This document shows positions 1-6,063 of a stretch of 7,492 nucleotides of DNA, piece after piece; the stretch's first letter is position 1, and each line of letters begins with the position of its first letter. The DNA is from Methanospirillum hungatei. Its GTDB lineage: Archaea > Halobacteriota > Methanomicrobia > Methanomicrobiales > Methanospirillaceae. The DNA lies in the NCBI RefSeq assembly GCF_020216685.1, contig NZ_JAIWNS010000223.1:1-7492 (forward strand). Direction: 5' to 3'. The position numbers were made by a program, and so were the translations under genes. A model generated the notes under the pieces. The model ran no database searches. It had not been told where the DNA came from and saw only the letters and a program-made list of their open reading frames with translations.

Positions 1-1
1 G

Positions 2-2002
2 ATGGCATCTGCAGAGGAGGTGCTCTGCCGGCAGTTTGGCATTTCAAATCCGGAGGATCTGCCCTGTGCCGGTTATCCGGCAGGAACCATCGCGGCGGGG
101 GCTGCCCTGGCCTATGCCCAGAAGACCCAGTTTGATTCATTATCCCATATCAGGTCGGTCCACCGGTCAGATATCGGCTCACACCTGGTCCTTGACGCTG
201 TCACATTACGGAATCTGGAGGTCCTGCAGAATATCCGGGACCGGACCGAAGAAGGAACCCTTGTTGCAACCATCGATCTGACCCTGACCCCGATGGGCCG
301 CCGTCTCCTCCGCAAAAGGATTGCTGCACCCCTCCTGGATCCGAACGTAATAAACCGCCGGCTTGATGCGGTATCATATTTCATTGACCGGTCAGCTGTC
401 AGACATGATGTCCGGACCCGCATCCACCGGTTCCCGGATCTTGAGCGGATTGCCGGGAGGATCAGTTATGGGAATGCAAGCCCCCGGGATCTGGTAACCC
501 TTGCTATAGCGAATGATGCGGTAGAGAGCCTCAAATCCATCTTCTCTACAGAGGACGGTATTCCTGACGAACTATCCGGTGCAATCGCCGGTATCAGGGA
601 CATCACCCCTCTGGCCGACCTTATCACAAGAGCAATTGTCCAGGATCCACCAGCCCTTATCAGGAAAGGGGGGGTGATACAGGACGGGTATCATGAGGAA
701 CTTGATCACCTCCGGACCATCTCACGAAACGGGAAACAATGGATCGCAGACCTTGAGCAGCAGGAGAAGGAACGAACCGGGATAAAATCCCTGAAAATAA
801 AATATAACGCAGTATTCGGGTACTACATCGAGATAACCAAGGCAAATCTTGCCAGTGTTCCGGATGATTATGAACGCCGCCAGACAACTGCAAACGGGGA
901 GCGGTATACCGTCCCGGCACTTCGCGAGATGGAGTCCCAGATAGCAACGGCTGACGAGCGGTTGCAGAGTCTTGAAGAGGAGATTTTCAGGGATATCATC
1001 GAAAAGGCAAATCAGGAGGTACCTGCTCTTCAGGAGATAGCCCAGGCGGTCGGGAAGATTGACCTCTATGCAGGACTTGCAGAAATAGCACTCAAAAACC
1101 AGTATGTCAGGCCTGAACTTGTCGATGAACCCACCCTTCTGATCCGTGAAGGCCGTCATCCGGTGGTGGAGAACAGTATTGGCGGGGGTTTTGTCCCCAA
1201 CGATGCAGAGCTCTCGGCAGGAAAAGACCAGATCCTGATCATCACCGGGGCCAATATGGCCGGAAAGTCGACCTATATGCGGAGTGTGGCCCTGATCATC
1301 ATTCTTGCCCAGATGGGAAGTTTTGTCCCGGCGACCTATGCCAGGATCGGGGTCGTTGATCGGGTATTTACCAGAGTCGGAGCATTTGATGACCTTGCCT
1401 CCGGACAGAGTACCTTTATGGTTGAGATGATGGAGCTTGCAACCATCCTCAACCATGCTACGGAGAAAAGCCTCGTCATATTGGATGAGATCGGCAGAGG
1501 GACCAGCACCCTTGACGGGTACTGTATCGCAAAAGCTGTCCTTGAGCACCTTCACGGCAAGAGGTCAAAGGGGCCGCGATGTCTTTTTGCGACCCATTTC
1601 CACGAGATAGTGGGGATAGAAGCTGACCTCAGACGTGTCCGGAACTGTCATTTCGCGGTAAAAGAGACGGACAAGGACGTCATATTCCTCCGGAAACTGG
1701 TTCCCGGCGCTACTGACCGGAGCTATGGTATTCATGTGGCCGAGCTTGCCGGTGTTCCGGCTTCGGTTGTGAGCAGGTCTGAAGAGCTGATAAAACGGAT
1801 CATGAGCGGTGAGGATCCGATGGGCGGTGGTGTCAAACGGTACACCCAGATGATCCTTCTTGATGCCGGGACAGAACCGGTCAAAAAGGCCGGGCCGGAT
1901 CCTCTGCGGGAAGAACTTTGCTCACTTCAGGTCAATGAGATCACACCGATGCAGGCACTTCGTATCCTTGCCGATCTGCAGGAGAAGGCACGACACCTAT
2001 GA
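2..2002 (+). CDS. mutS: DNA mismatch repair protein MutS (5'-truncated by window edge)
   Basis: MutS binds mispairs and small loops as a dimer and, with ATP, becomes a sliding clamp that recruits MutL. Residue numbers count from the ATG at base 2, which is almost certainly internal: full MutS is about 850-890 residues and here the mismatch-binding domain with Phe-X-Glu and most of the connector are missing to the left. Seen in order: connector end (about 1-65), core/lever helices, clamp (about 265-330, KYNAVFGYYIEITKANL type), then the ABC ATPase. The ATPase has Walker A GANMAGKST (416-424), the signature segment around DDLASGQSTFMVEM (463-476), Walker B LVILDE (491-496) followed by GRGT, and the ATHFHE switch (530-535). 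A C-terminal helical tail (NEITPMQALRIL) resembles the dimerisation helices of MutS1. The stop overlaps the mutL start as ATGA. One small oddity is Ala where Pro is usual in Walker A. MutS1 rather than MutS2, because it has core, clamp and ATPase without a Smr domain and sits beside mutL. Confidence 0.97.
   Translation: MASAEEVLCRQFGISNPEDLPCAGYPAGTIAAGAALAYAQKTQFDSLSHIRSVHRSDIGSHLVLDAVTLRNLEVLQNIRDRTEEGTLVATIDLTLTPMGRRLLRKRIAAPLLDPNVINRRLDAVSYFIDRSAVRHDVRTRIHRFPDLERIAGRISYGNASPRDLVTLAIANDAVESLKSIFSTEDGIPDELSGAIAGIRDITPLADLITRAIVQDPPALIRKGGVIQDGYHEELDHLRTISRNGKQWIADLEQQEKERTGIKSLKIKYNAVFGYYIEITKANLASVPDDYERRQTTANGERYTVPALREMESQIATADERLQSLEEEIFRDIIEKANQEVPALQEIAQAVGKIDLYAGLAEIALKNQYVRPELVDEPTLLIREGRHPVVENSIGGGFVPNDAELSAGKDQILIITGANMAGKSTYMRSVALIIILAQMGSFVPATYARIGVVDRVFTRVGAFDDLASGQSTFMVEMMELATILNHATEKSLVILDEIGRGTSTLDGYCIAKAVLEHLHGKRSKGPRCLFATHFHEIVGIEADLRRVRNCHFAVKETDKDVIFLRKLVPGATDRSYGIHVAELAGVPASVVSRSEELIKRIMSGEDPMGGGVKRYTQMILLDAGTEPVKKAGPDPLREELCSLQVNEITPMQALRILADLQEKARHL
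1981..1988 (+). promoter_or_regulatory. Ribosome binding site for mutL inside mutS
   Basis: The purine run GGAGAAGG lies within the last codons of mutS and ends 10 bases before the mutL ATG at 1999. With the ATGA overlap it supports 1999 as the mutL start and suggests translational coupling. Confidence 0.55.
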
Positions 2003-3795
2003 CCACCCCTGCCCCGGTCATCCAGATCCTTGATGAATCAACCGTCCACCTGATCGCTGCCGGTGAGGTGGTGGACCGTCCGGTCTCCATCGTCAAAGAA
2101 CTGGTCGAGAATGCAATTGACGCGGCATCATCCAGAATAACGGTGGAACTCTCTACCGCCCATGGCGTGATATCCCGCATCCGGATTACTGATGACGGAG
2201 TCGGCATCCCTTCAGACCAGGTCAGGATTGCTTTTCTTGCCCATGCCACGAGCAAGATCAGGACCGGTGATGATCTGCTCTCCTGTCGGACACTTGGATT
2301 TCGGGGCGAGGCACTCGCAAGCATAGCGGCAGTCTCCTACGTGACGATGGTGACAAAGCCGAAAGAGTCAGAGGCAGCAATCTGCTTTCGGATCACAGGG
2401 GGAGAGGTCGTCGAATGCACCGAGACCGGGGCACCGAACGGGACCTCGATAACGGTTGAAGAGGTGTTTTTTAACACACCTGCGAGGCGCAAGTTCCTAA
2501 AAAGCCTGCAGACTGAGGTTGCCCACATCACATCCCTTCTTGAGTCATTTGCATGTCTGTACCCGGGTATCACCTTCAGGTACCTCGTAAACGGGATTGA
2601 AAAATTCTCAACCCATGGAGGGTCTGATCTTTCTGATATCTTCCGGGCGCTCTACCCGTCTGATGCAGGGATGATGATTCCAATCCGCGGTGAGGATGGA
2701 AACACTGTCGTCACCGGTCTTATCTCCCTCCCGAAACTGGTAAAGCAGAATAGGCAACGGTTTCTTATTGCCGTGAACGGTCGGCTTGTTCAGTCTCCTG
2801 CGATGATATCTGCGGTAAAACGGGCGTATGGCTCCCTGATACCCGGCAATGTATGGCCGGTTGCGGTTCTGATGCTTGCGGTCCCTCCGGCAGAGGTGGA
2901 TGCAAATATCCATCCGACCAAGCGTGAGGTCAGATTTTCTGCAGAACGAAAAATCCTAGATCTGCTTGTCCGGACGGTCAGACGGGCCCTTGACGATGCA
3001 GATCTGCTTGACCTTCCTGCAGGACCGGATGAAGATGCGCAGATCTCTCTCTCTGACCTTCCTTCTCCGGTACCAGCTCCAATCCGGTATGGATCTGTCG
3101 CAGCAGCACCGGTTACGAGGCAGGTATGTGAAGCAACCCTTGCCGGGTACCGGACCACGTCTCGTCAGCTCCTGCAGACCCGGTTACAGGAGAGTGCCGA
3201 TGAAGCTACGAAGGATGAGCGGTTCCCCCAGCTCTTCTGGATTGGGCAGGTCGGCGGGACATACATTATTGCAAGTGATAAGACCGGAGCATTATTCCTC
3301 ATCGATCAGCATGCGGCCCATGAACGGGTCAGGTACGATCAATTAAAGCAGCAGGAGTCTTTGCACCTGAAAACCCAGGAACTGATTGCCCCGGTCGTGC
3401 TCACCCTGAGCCCCTCCGAGGCCGGACTTATCCCTTCAGTTCTTCCGGTTCTCTCCGATGAAGGGTTTATTATTGAGCCCTTTGGTCAGGATACCTGGTG
3501 TGTCCGGGGGGTTCCGGTGGTCCTTGGGAGGTATGAGGATCCTGAAACGGTCAGGGAGATAATCGGAACGATCCTTTCAGAGGATGAAGGGCCGGTTCGG
3601 TTAAAAGAGCAGGTTCTCCGGCTGGTTGCATGCAGGAGTGCGGTAAAAGCCGGAGCAGTGCTCACCCCTGAACAGGGGATGGATATACTAAATCAGTTGT
3701 CACAGACCGCTGATCCCTGGACCTGTCCACATGGCCGGCCGACGATAATCTCGTTCTCATGTCAGGAACTCGGGAAGATGTTTAAGAGGGTATGA
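1999..3795 (+). CDS. mutL: DNA mismatch repair protein MutL, endonuclease type
   Basis: MutL couples MutS mismatch recognition to strand incision. The 598 residues match the usual family length (about 600-650). The N-terminal GHKL ATPase shows KELVEN with the expected catalytic Glu34 and Mg-binding Asn38, DDGVGI (65-70), ATSKI (83-87), GFRGEALASI (100-109) and HPTKREVRF with Lys308. A Pro/Ala-rich linker runs from about 330 to 412. The C-terminal domain starts near Trp414 and carries metal-dependent nuclease motifs: DQHAAHERVRYD (436-447), ACR (544-546), CPHGRP (576-581) and terminal FKR (595-597). These occur in MutL of organisms that lack MutH, so this protein probably nicks DNA itself. The consensus DQHA-X2-E-X4-E ends here in Asp447. 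QELIAP (460-465) matches the sliding-clamp-binding motif of Bacillus MutL and human PMS2. The start is fixed by the ATGA overlap with mutS and the upstream purine run, so the two form an operon. Confidence 0.97.
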   Translation: MTTPAPVIQILDESTVHLIAAGEVVDRPVSIVKELVENAIDAASSRITVELSTAHGVISRIRITDDGVGIPSDQVRIAFLAHATSKIRTGDDLLSCRTLGFRGEALASIAAVSYVTMVTKPKESEAAICFRITGGEVVECTETGAPNGTSITVEEVFFNTPARRKFLKSLQTEVAHITSLLESFACLYPGITFRYLVNGIEKFSTHGGSDLSDIFRALYPSDAGMMIPIRGEDGNTVVTGLISLPKLVKQNRQRFLIAVNGRLVQSPAMISAVKRAYGSLIPGNVWPVAVLMLAVPPAEVDANIHPTKREVRFSAERKILDLLVRTVRRALDDADLLDLPAGPDEDAQISLSDLPSPVPAPIRYGSVAAAPVTRQVCEATLAGYRTTSRQLLQTRLQESADEATKDERFPQLFWIGQVGGTYIIASDKTGALFLIDQHAAHERVRYDQLKQQESLHLKTQELIAPVVLTLSPSEAGLIPSVLPVLSDEGFIIEPFGQDTWCVRGVPVVLGRYEDPETVREIIGTILSEDEGPVRLKEQVLRLVACRSAVKAGAVLTPEQGMDILNQLSQTADPWTCPHGRPTIISFSCQELGKMFKRV

Positions 3796-3826
3796 CATCT
3801 GAAACGTTGTGTTATTCAATAAAACG

Positions 3827-4027
3827 ATGAAAATTACTATAGATTCCGTCATGAGAGCTTTTTATATCCGGTTTGATGAATCACCAATTGTGAGTTCTGA
3901 AGAGGTTAAACCGGGATTAGTTCTGGATTATGACAAAGATAACAGGATTGTTGGGATCGAACTTCTCAATTTGGATCAGGAGATTATGAGTGATCTTATG
4001 AAAAATTTCTCAATAGAAACAAAGTAA
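3827..4027 (+). CDS. DUF2283 family small protein
   Basis: This 66-residue protein opens MKITIDSVMRAFYIRF and continues with EEVKPGLVLDYDKDNRIVG and IELL. That is the DUF2283 pattern (MKI-Y-D...ALYI, then V.PG...DYD..G..VGIE). Function is unknown. Family members often sit next to DUF4258 genes in pairs proposed to be toxin-antitoxin-like. I chose the ATG at 3827 because family members begin at MKI; an in-frame GTG at 3809 would add six residues (MLFNKT). It starts 31 bases after mutL on the same strand, so it could be read through from mutSL, but no Shine-Dalgarno is seen. Base composition is more AT-rich than mutSL and like the hicBA genes, suggesting it belongs to an inserted islet. The usual Asp before ALYI is replaced (VMRAFYI). 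No DUF4258 partner is visible on either side. Confidence 0.8.
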   Translation: MKITIDSVMRAFYIRFDESPIVSSEEVKPGLVLDYDKDNRIVGIELLNLDQEIMSDLMKNFSIETK

Positions 4028-4050
4028 TGTCTGATAAAATGAGTCATAAC

Positions 4051-4064
4051 GGAGAAGAGGAGGA
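4051..4064 (+). other. Purine-rich Shine-Dalgarno-like tract with no good gene after it
   Basis: GGAGAAGAGGAGGA lies in the short gap between the convergent DUF2283 and hicA genes. It would be an excellent ribosome binding site on the plus strand, but no ATG or GTG opening a sizeable frame follows at the right distance. It may be the relic of a lost downstream gene, or chance. Confidence 0.25.
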
Positions 4065-4085
4065 CTATTCCATCATCCGACAACC

Positions 4086-4328
4086 TCATTGTCCCAATAA
4101 ATTATCAATTTCATCATCGGTGAACCCCAGTTGCCGAAGAACAATCAGCATATAATGAGAAGAAAACTCATCTTTTGCCATAACCACCGTTGCATGATAT
4201 GTTATCCCCTTGGATATTCTCTTAAATATTGCATGGCTCGTCCCGCGCTGACAAATTAACCGTGCATTGCCTTTAGCCAGCAGGGCCACAAATTTCCTGC
4301 TTGGCATTGGTGGTATCTTATGCGGCAC
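4086..4328 (-). CDS. hicA: HicA-family mRNA interferase toxin
   Basis: HicA toxins have a double-stranded-RNA-binding-like fold and cleave mRNA; the cognate HicB blocks them. This 80-residue protein shows KIPPMPSRKFVALL (4-17), then QRGTSHAIFKR (27-37) with the expected catalytic histidine at His32, a strand region TYHATVVMAKDEFS, and the C-terminal helix LIVLRQLGFTDDEIDNLL. This resembles the archaeal HicA subgroup ending in LRQLGFTDEEID. It is the second gene of the pair: its start overlaps the end of hicB by 11 bases, so translation is probably coupled. I take the GTG at 4328 because family members begin a few residues before KIPP; the internal ATG at 4307 would remove that conserved segment. 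No separate ribosome binding site is seen. The frame is intact and the key His is present, so the toxin may be active. Confidence 0.88.
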   Translation of the reverse strand: MPHKIPPMPSRKFVALLAKGNARLICQRGTSHAIFKRISKGITYHATVVMAKDEFSSHYMLIVLRQLGFTDDEIDNLLGQ

Positions 4329-4611
4329 AGGGATCGGAGATTGTTATTTTTTTAGAAAACAGACGATCATTTGAATGAGAGGACCCAAAATCTCCAATAA
4401 GAAACTCTCTGAGGAGGTCCAACGAGACTGGCTTTATTTCATCTTCTATTCTTTCTTCTTTGACGAAAGAAAGGTACTCTTGGCATGCTTCCTGAAGCAT
4501 TCTGGTTGCTTCCTCAATAGTATCTCCCTGACTGGCAACATTGAGTTCAAGACAAAGACCTACATAAAAATCTCCAGATTTTTTAATTAATCCCGTGTAT
4601 GCACAAGTCAT
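4318..4611 (-). CDS. hicB: HicB-family antitoxin
   Basis: HicB neutralises HicA by covering its active site. This 97-residue protein begins MTCAYTGLIKKSGDFYVGLC and continues LELNVASQGDTIEEATRMLQEACQEYL. That is the partial RNase-H-like HicB fold (Y...I....Y....ELNVASQG.T.EEA...L.EA...YL) over residues 1-50. The remaining tail, about 45 residues, ends in a polar stretch and shows no evident helix-turn-helix or ribbon-helix-helix, so DNA binding by this antitoxin alone is uncertain. It precedes and overlaps hicA, the hicB-hicA order often seen in archaea. The ATG at 4611 gives the full family N-terminus and has AAGGA three bases upstream, a close but plausible ribosome binding site. The gene is divergent from the photolyase, and composition is AT-rich like the rest of the islet. 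Confidence 0.87.
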   Translation of the reverse strand: MTCAYTGLIKKSGDFYVGLCLELNVASQGDTIEEATRMLQEACQEYLSFVKEERIEDEIKPVSLDLLREFLIGDFGSSHSNDRLFSKKITISDPCAA

Positions 4612-4643
4612 AAGTCCTTATCTCATGATGAACTACATATCTG

Positions 4644-4664
4644 TGATTACTACAATCATGTAAT
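4644..4664. promoter_or_regulatory. Overlapping inverted repeats in the hicBA-photolyase divergent region
   Basis: TGATT-actac-AATCA (4644-4658) is a perfect 5-base inverted repeat. It overlaps a second one, ATTAC...GTAAT (4646-4650 and 4660-4664). They lie 33 bases upstream of hicB and just before the TATA-like box of the photolyase. A repressor site for hicBA autoregulation, or one shared with the photolyase, is possible. Short repeats in AT-rich DNA also arise by chance. Confidence 0.3.
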
Positions 4665-4670
4665 ATTTCC

Positions 4671-4680
4671 GTATAAAAAA
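4671..4680 (+). promoter_or_regulatory. Archaeal TATA-like box for the photolyase gene
   Basis: GTATAAAAAA is centred about 27 bases before the photolyase ATG at 4703. In archaea transcription starts roughly 22-30 bases after the TATA box, so the transcript should begin at or within a few bases of the start codon. No Shine-Dalgarno sequence is present between them, which fits a leaderless mRNA. The bases before it (ATATTTCC) are not a convincing BRE. Confidence 0.5.
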
Positions 4681-4702
4681 TCTGTGCCATCTGGTATTAC
4701 TC

Positions 4703-6049
4703 ATGATTCAGCCTGAACGCATTACTTCATTCAATAATCAGGAACCGAAGGGTTCGTACATCCTCTACTGGATGCAATCAGCGGTCAGGACCAGATATAA
4801 CCATGCCCTTGAATATGCAATTGAACGATCAAACGAACTAAAAAAACCTCTCATCGTCGTCTTCTCTCTTGACCTCTCCTATCCTGAAGCAACACCGGTC
4901 CATTACCGGTTTTTATGGGACGGTCTTCAGGACGTGAAGCGTTCTCTCTCCGAGCGGGGAATCGGATTTCAGATCCTCTTCGGGAGTCCGGTCGATATCA
5001 TTCCCCGGATTGTAGACGATGCATGCATGATGGTGACTGATCAGGGCTGGACAAGGCTTCAGCGGGAATGGAGGCAGAAGGTCATTGATTCCGTCCCGTG
5101 TATGGTGGCGATTGTTGAGACCAACCTGATCGTGCCGGTTCATGTTGCATCACCAAAAGAAGAATGGTCGGCAGGAACATTCAGACCAAAAATTACCCGG
5201 CAACTCCCCGCCTTTCTGCACCCTCTCACCCCAAGGCATGTTCAGGTAGAGTCCACGGATTATCAGCCATTCACGGAGATTCCGTCCGCACCAAAGCGCG
5301 AGTTTAACCAGGAACATGTCTCCGACGATACTTCTTCTCAATCCCTTCCCGGAGGAGAGACTGCTGCAGATCATTATCTCTCTGTTTTTCTCTCCGGCAC
5401 CATCGACCGGTACGAAGCCACCCATAATGATCCGACAGCCCGTGCAACATCGTATTTGAGCGCATACTTACATTTCGGCCATATTTCTCCACTTGATATC
5501 GCCCTCCGGGTGATGGAACATCCCGGACCGGGAATCCATGCGTTCCTGGAACAACTCATCGTTCGGAGGGAGTTATCACACAATTTTGTCTGGTATAATC
5601 CCCGGTATGATCAGTACGAAGGCCTTCCGGAATGGACGAGGAAGACCCTTGGGAAACACCGGACTGATACACGGGAGTATTCATACACACTTGCGGATTT
5701 TGAGCAGTGCAGGACTCATGACCGGGCATGGAATGCGATGCAACTCTCGATGAATCGGACCGGGTACCTGCATGGGTATCTGCGGATGTATTGGGGAAAG
5801 AAGATCCTTGAATGGACCGAAACACCTGAAGAGGCGTATTCCATTGCCCTTTCTCTCAATAACCGGTATGAAATGGATGGACGGGACCCGAACGGGTTCT
5901 GCGGGGTTGCCTGGTGCTTTGGGAAACATGATCGGCCGTGGAAGGAACGGGCAGTATTCGGGACTATCCGGTTCATGAATGAGGCCGGGCTCAGGCGGAA
6001 GTTCAGGCTGGATGGGTGGGTGGATCGGACGTTCGAGTTATACACCTGA
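4703..6049 (+). CDS. phr: Class II CPD deoxyribodipyrimidine photolyase
   Basis: This enzyme uses reduced FAD and blue/near-UV light to split cyclobutane pyrimidine dimers in DNA. The 448 residues fit class II (about 440-500). The N-terminal antenna domain opens GSYILYWMQSAVR (17-29) and NHALEYAI (33-40), the class II hallmark. The helical FAD domain shows ATSYLSAYLHFGHISPLDIA, then FLEQLIVRRELSHNFVWYNP. It also has WNAMQLSMNRTGYLHGYLRMYW (Trp343 to Trp364) and KKILEW (Trp371). The spacings W-21-W-7-W match the W360, W381 and W388 electron-transfer tryptophans described for the Methanosarcina mazei class II enzyme. NNRYEMDGRDPNG (386-398) and VAWCFGKHDRPW (402-413) are the conserved flavin-site segments; Asn386 matches the Asn next to flavin N5 by spacing. 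All key positions are present, so it should be active. The ATG at 4703 sits about 27 bases after a TATA-like box, with no ribosome binding site. It runs convergent to the radical SAM gene, 14 bases apart. Confidence 0.96.
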   Translation: MIQPERITSFNNQEPKGSYILYWMQSAVRTRYNHALEYAIERSNELKKPLIVVFSLDLSYPEATPVHYRFLWDGLQDVKRSLSERGIGFQILFGSPVDIIPRIVDDACMMVTDQGWTRLQREWRQKVIDSVPCMVAIVETNLIVPVHVASPKEEWSAGTFRPKITRQLPAFLHPLTPRHVQVESTDYQPFTEIPSAPKREFNQEHVSDDTSSQSLPGGETAADHYLSVFLSGTIDRYEATHNDPTARATSYLSAYLHFGHISPLDIALRVMEHPGPGIHAFLEQLIVRRELSHNFVWYNPRYDQYEGLPEWTRKTLGKHRTDTREYSYTLADFEQCRTHDRAWNAMQLSMNRTGYLHGYLRMYWGKKILEWTETPEEAYSIALSLNNRYEMDGRDPNGFCGVAWCFGKHDRPWKERAVFGTIRFMNEAGLRRKFRLDGWVDRTFELYT

Positions 6050-6063
6050 TCGGTCCGTTTCTC

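Noticed and set aside
2..4. ATG at the left edge as the true mutS start
   Set aside because: The protein would lack the mismatch-binding domain and most of the connector, about 200 residues. The homology begins mid-domain, so the gene simply continues off the window.
722..1555. 277-codon open frame on the minus strand
   Set aside because: It lies wholly antisense to the mutS clamp and ATPase coding region, whose motifs are unmistakable. The translation has no recognisable domain and is best explained by codon bias.
2790..3158. 122-codon minus-strand frame rich in Arg and Ser
   Set aside because: It is antisense to mutL, and the low-complexity composition is typical of a reverse-frame shadow.
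3809..3826. GTG at 3809 as the DUF2283 start
   Set aside because: A TTTAAGA sequence about 25 bases upstream could serve as a TATA box, but the six added residues lie outside the family pattern, which begins at MKI. The alternative stays possible.
4375..4590. 71-codon plus-strand frame with a hydrophobic, Phe-rich segment
   Set aside because: It is fully antisense to hicB, which matches its family along its length. The apparent hydrophobic stretch is reversed Glu/Lys codons.
6050..6063. Bidirectional terminator between the convergent photolyase and radical SAM genes
   Set aside because: The 14-base gap has no hairpin and only short T-runs, so no terminator can be supported.
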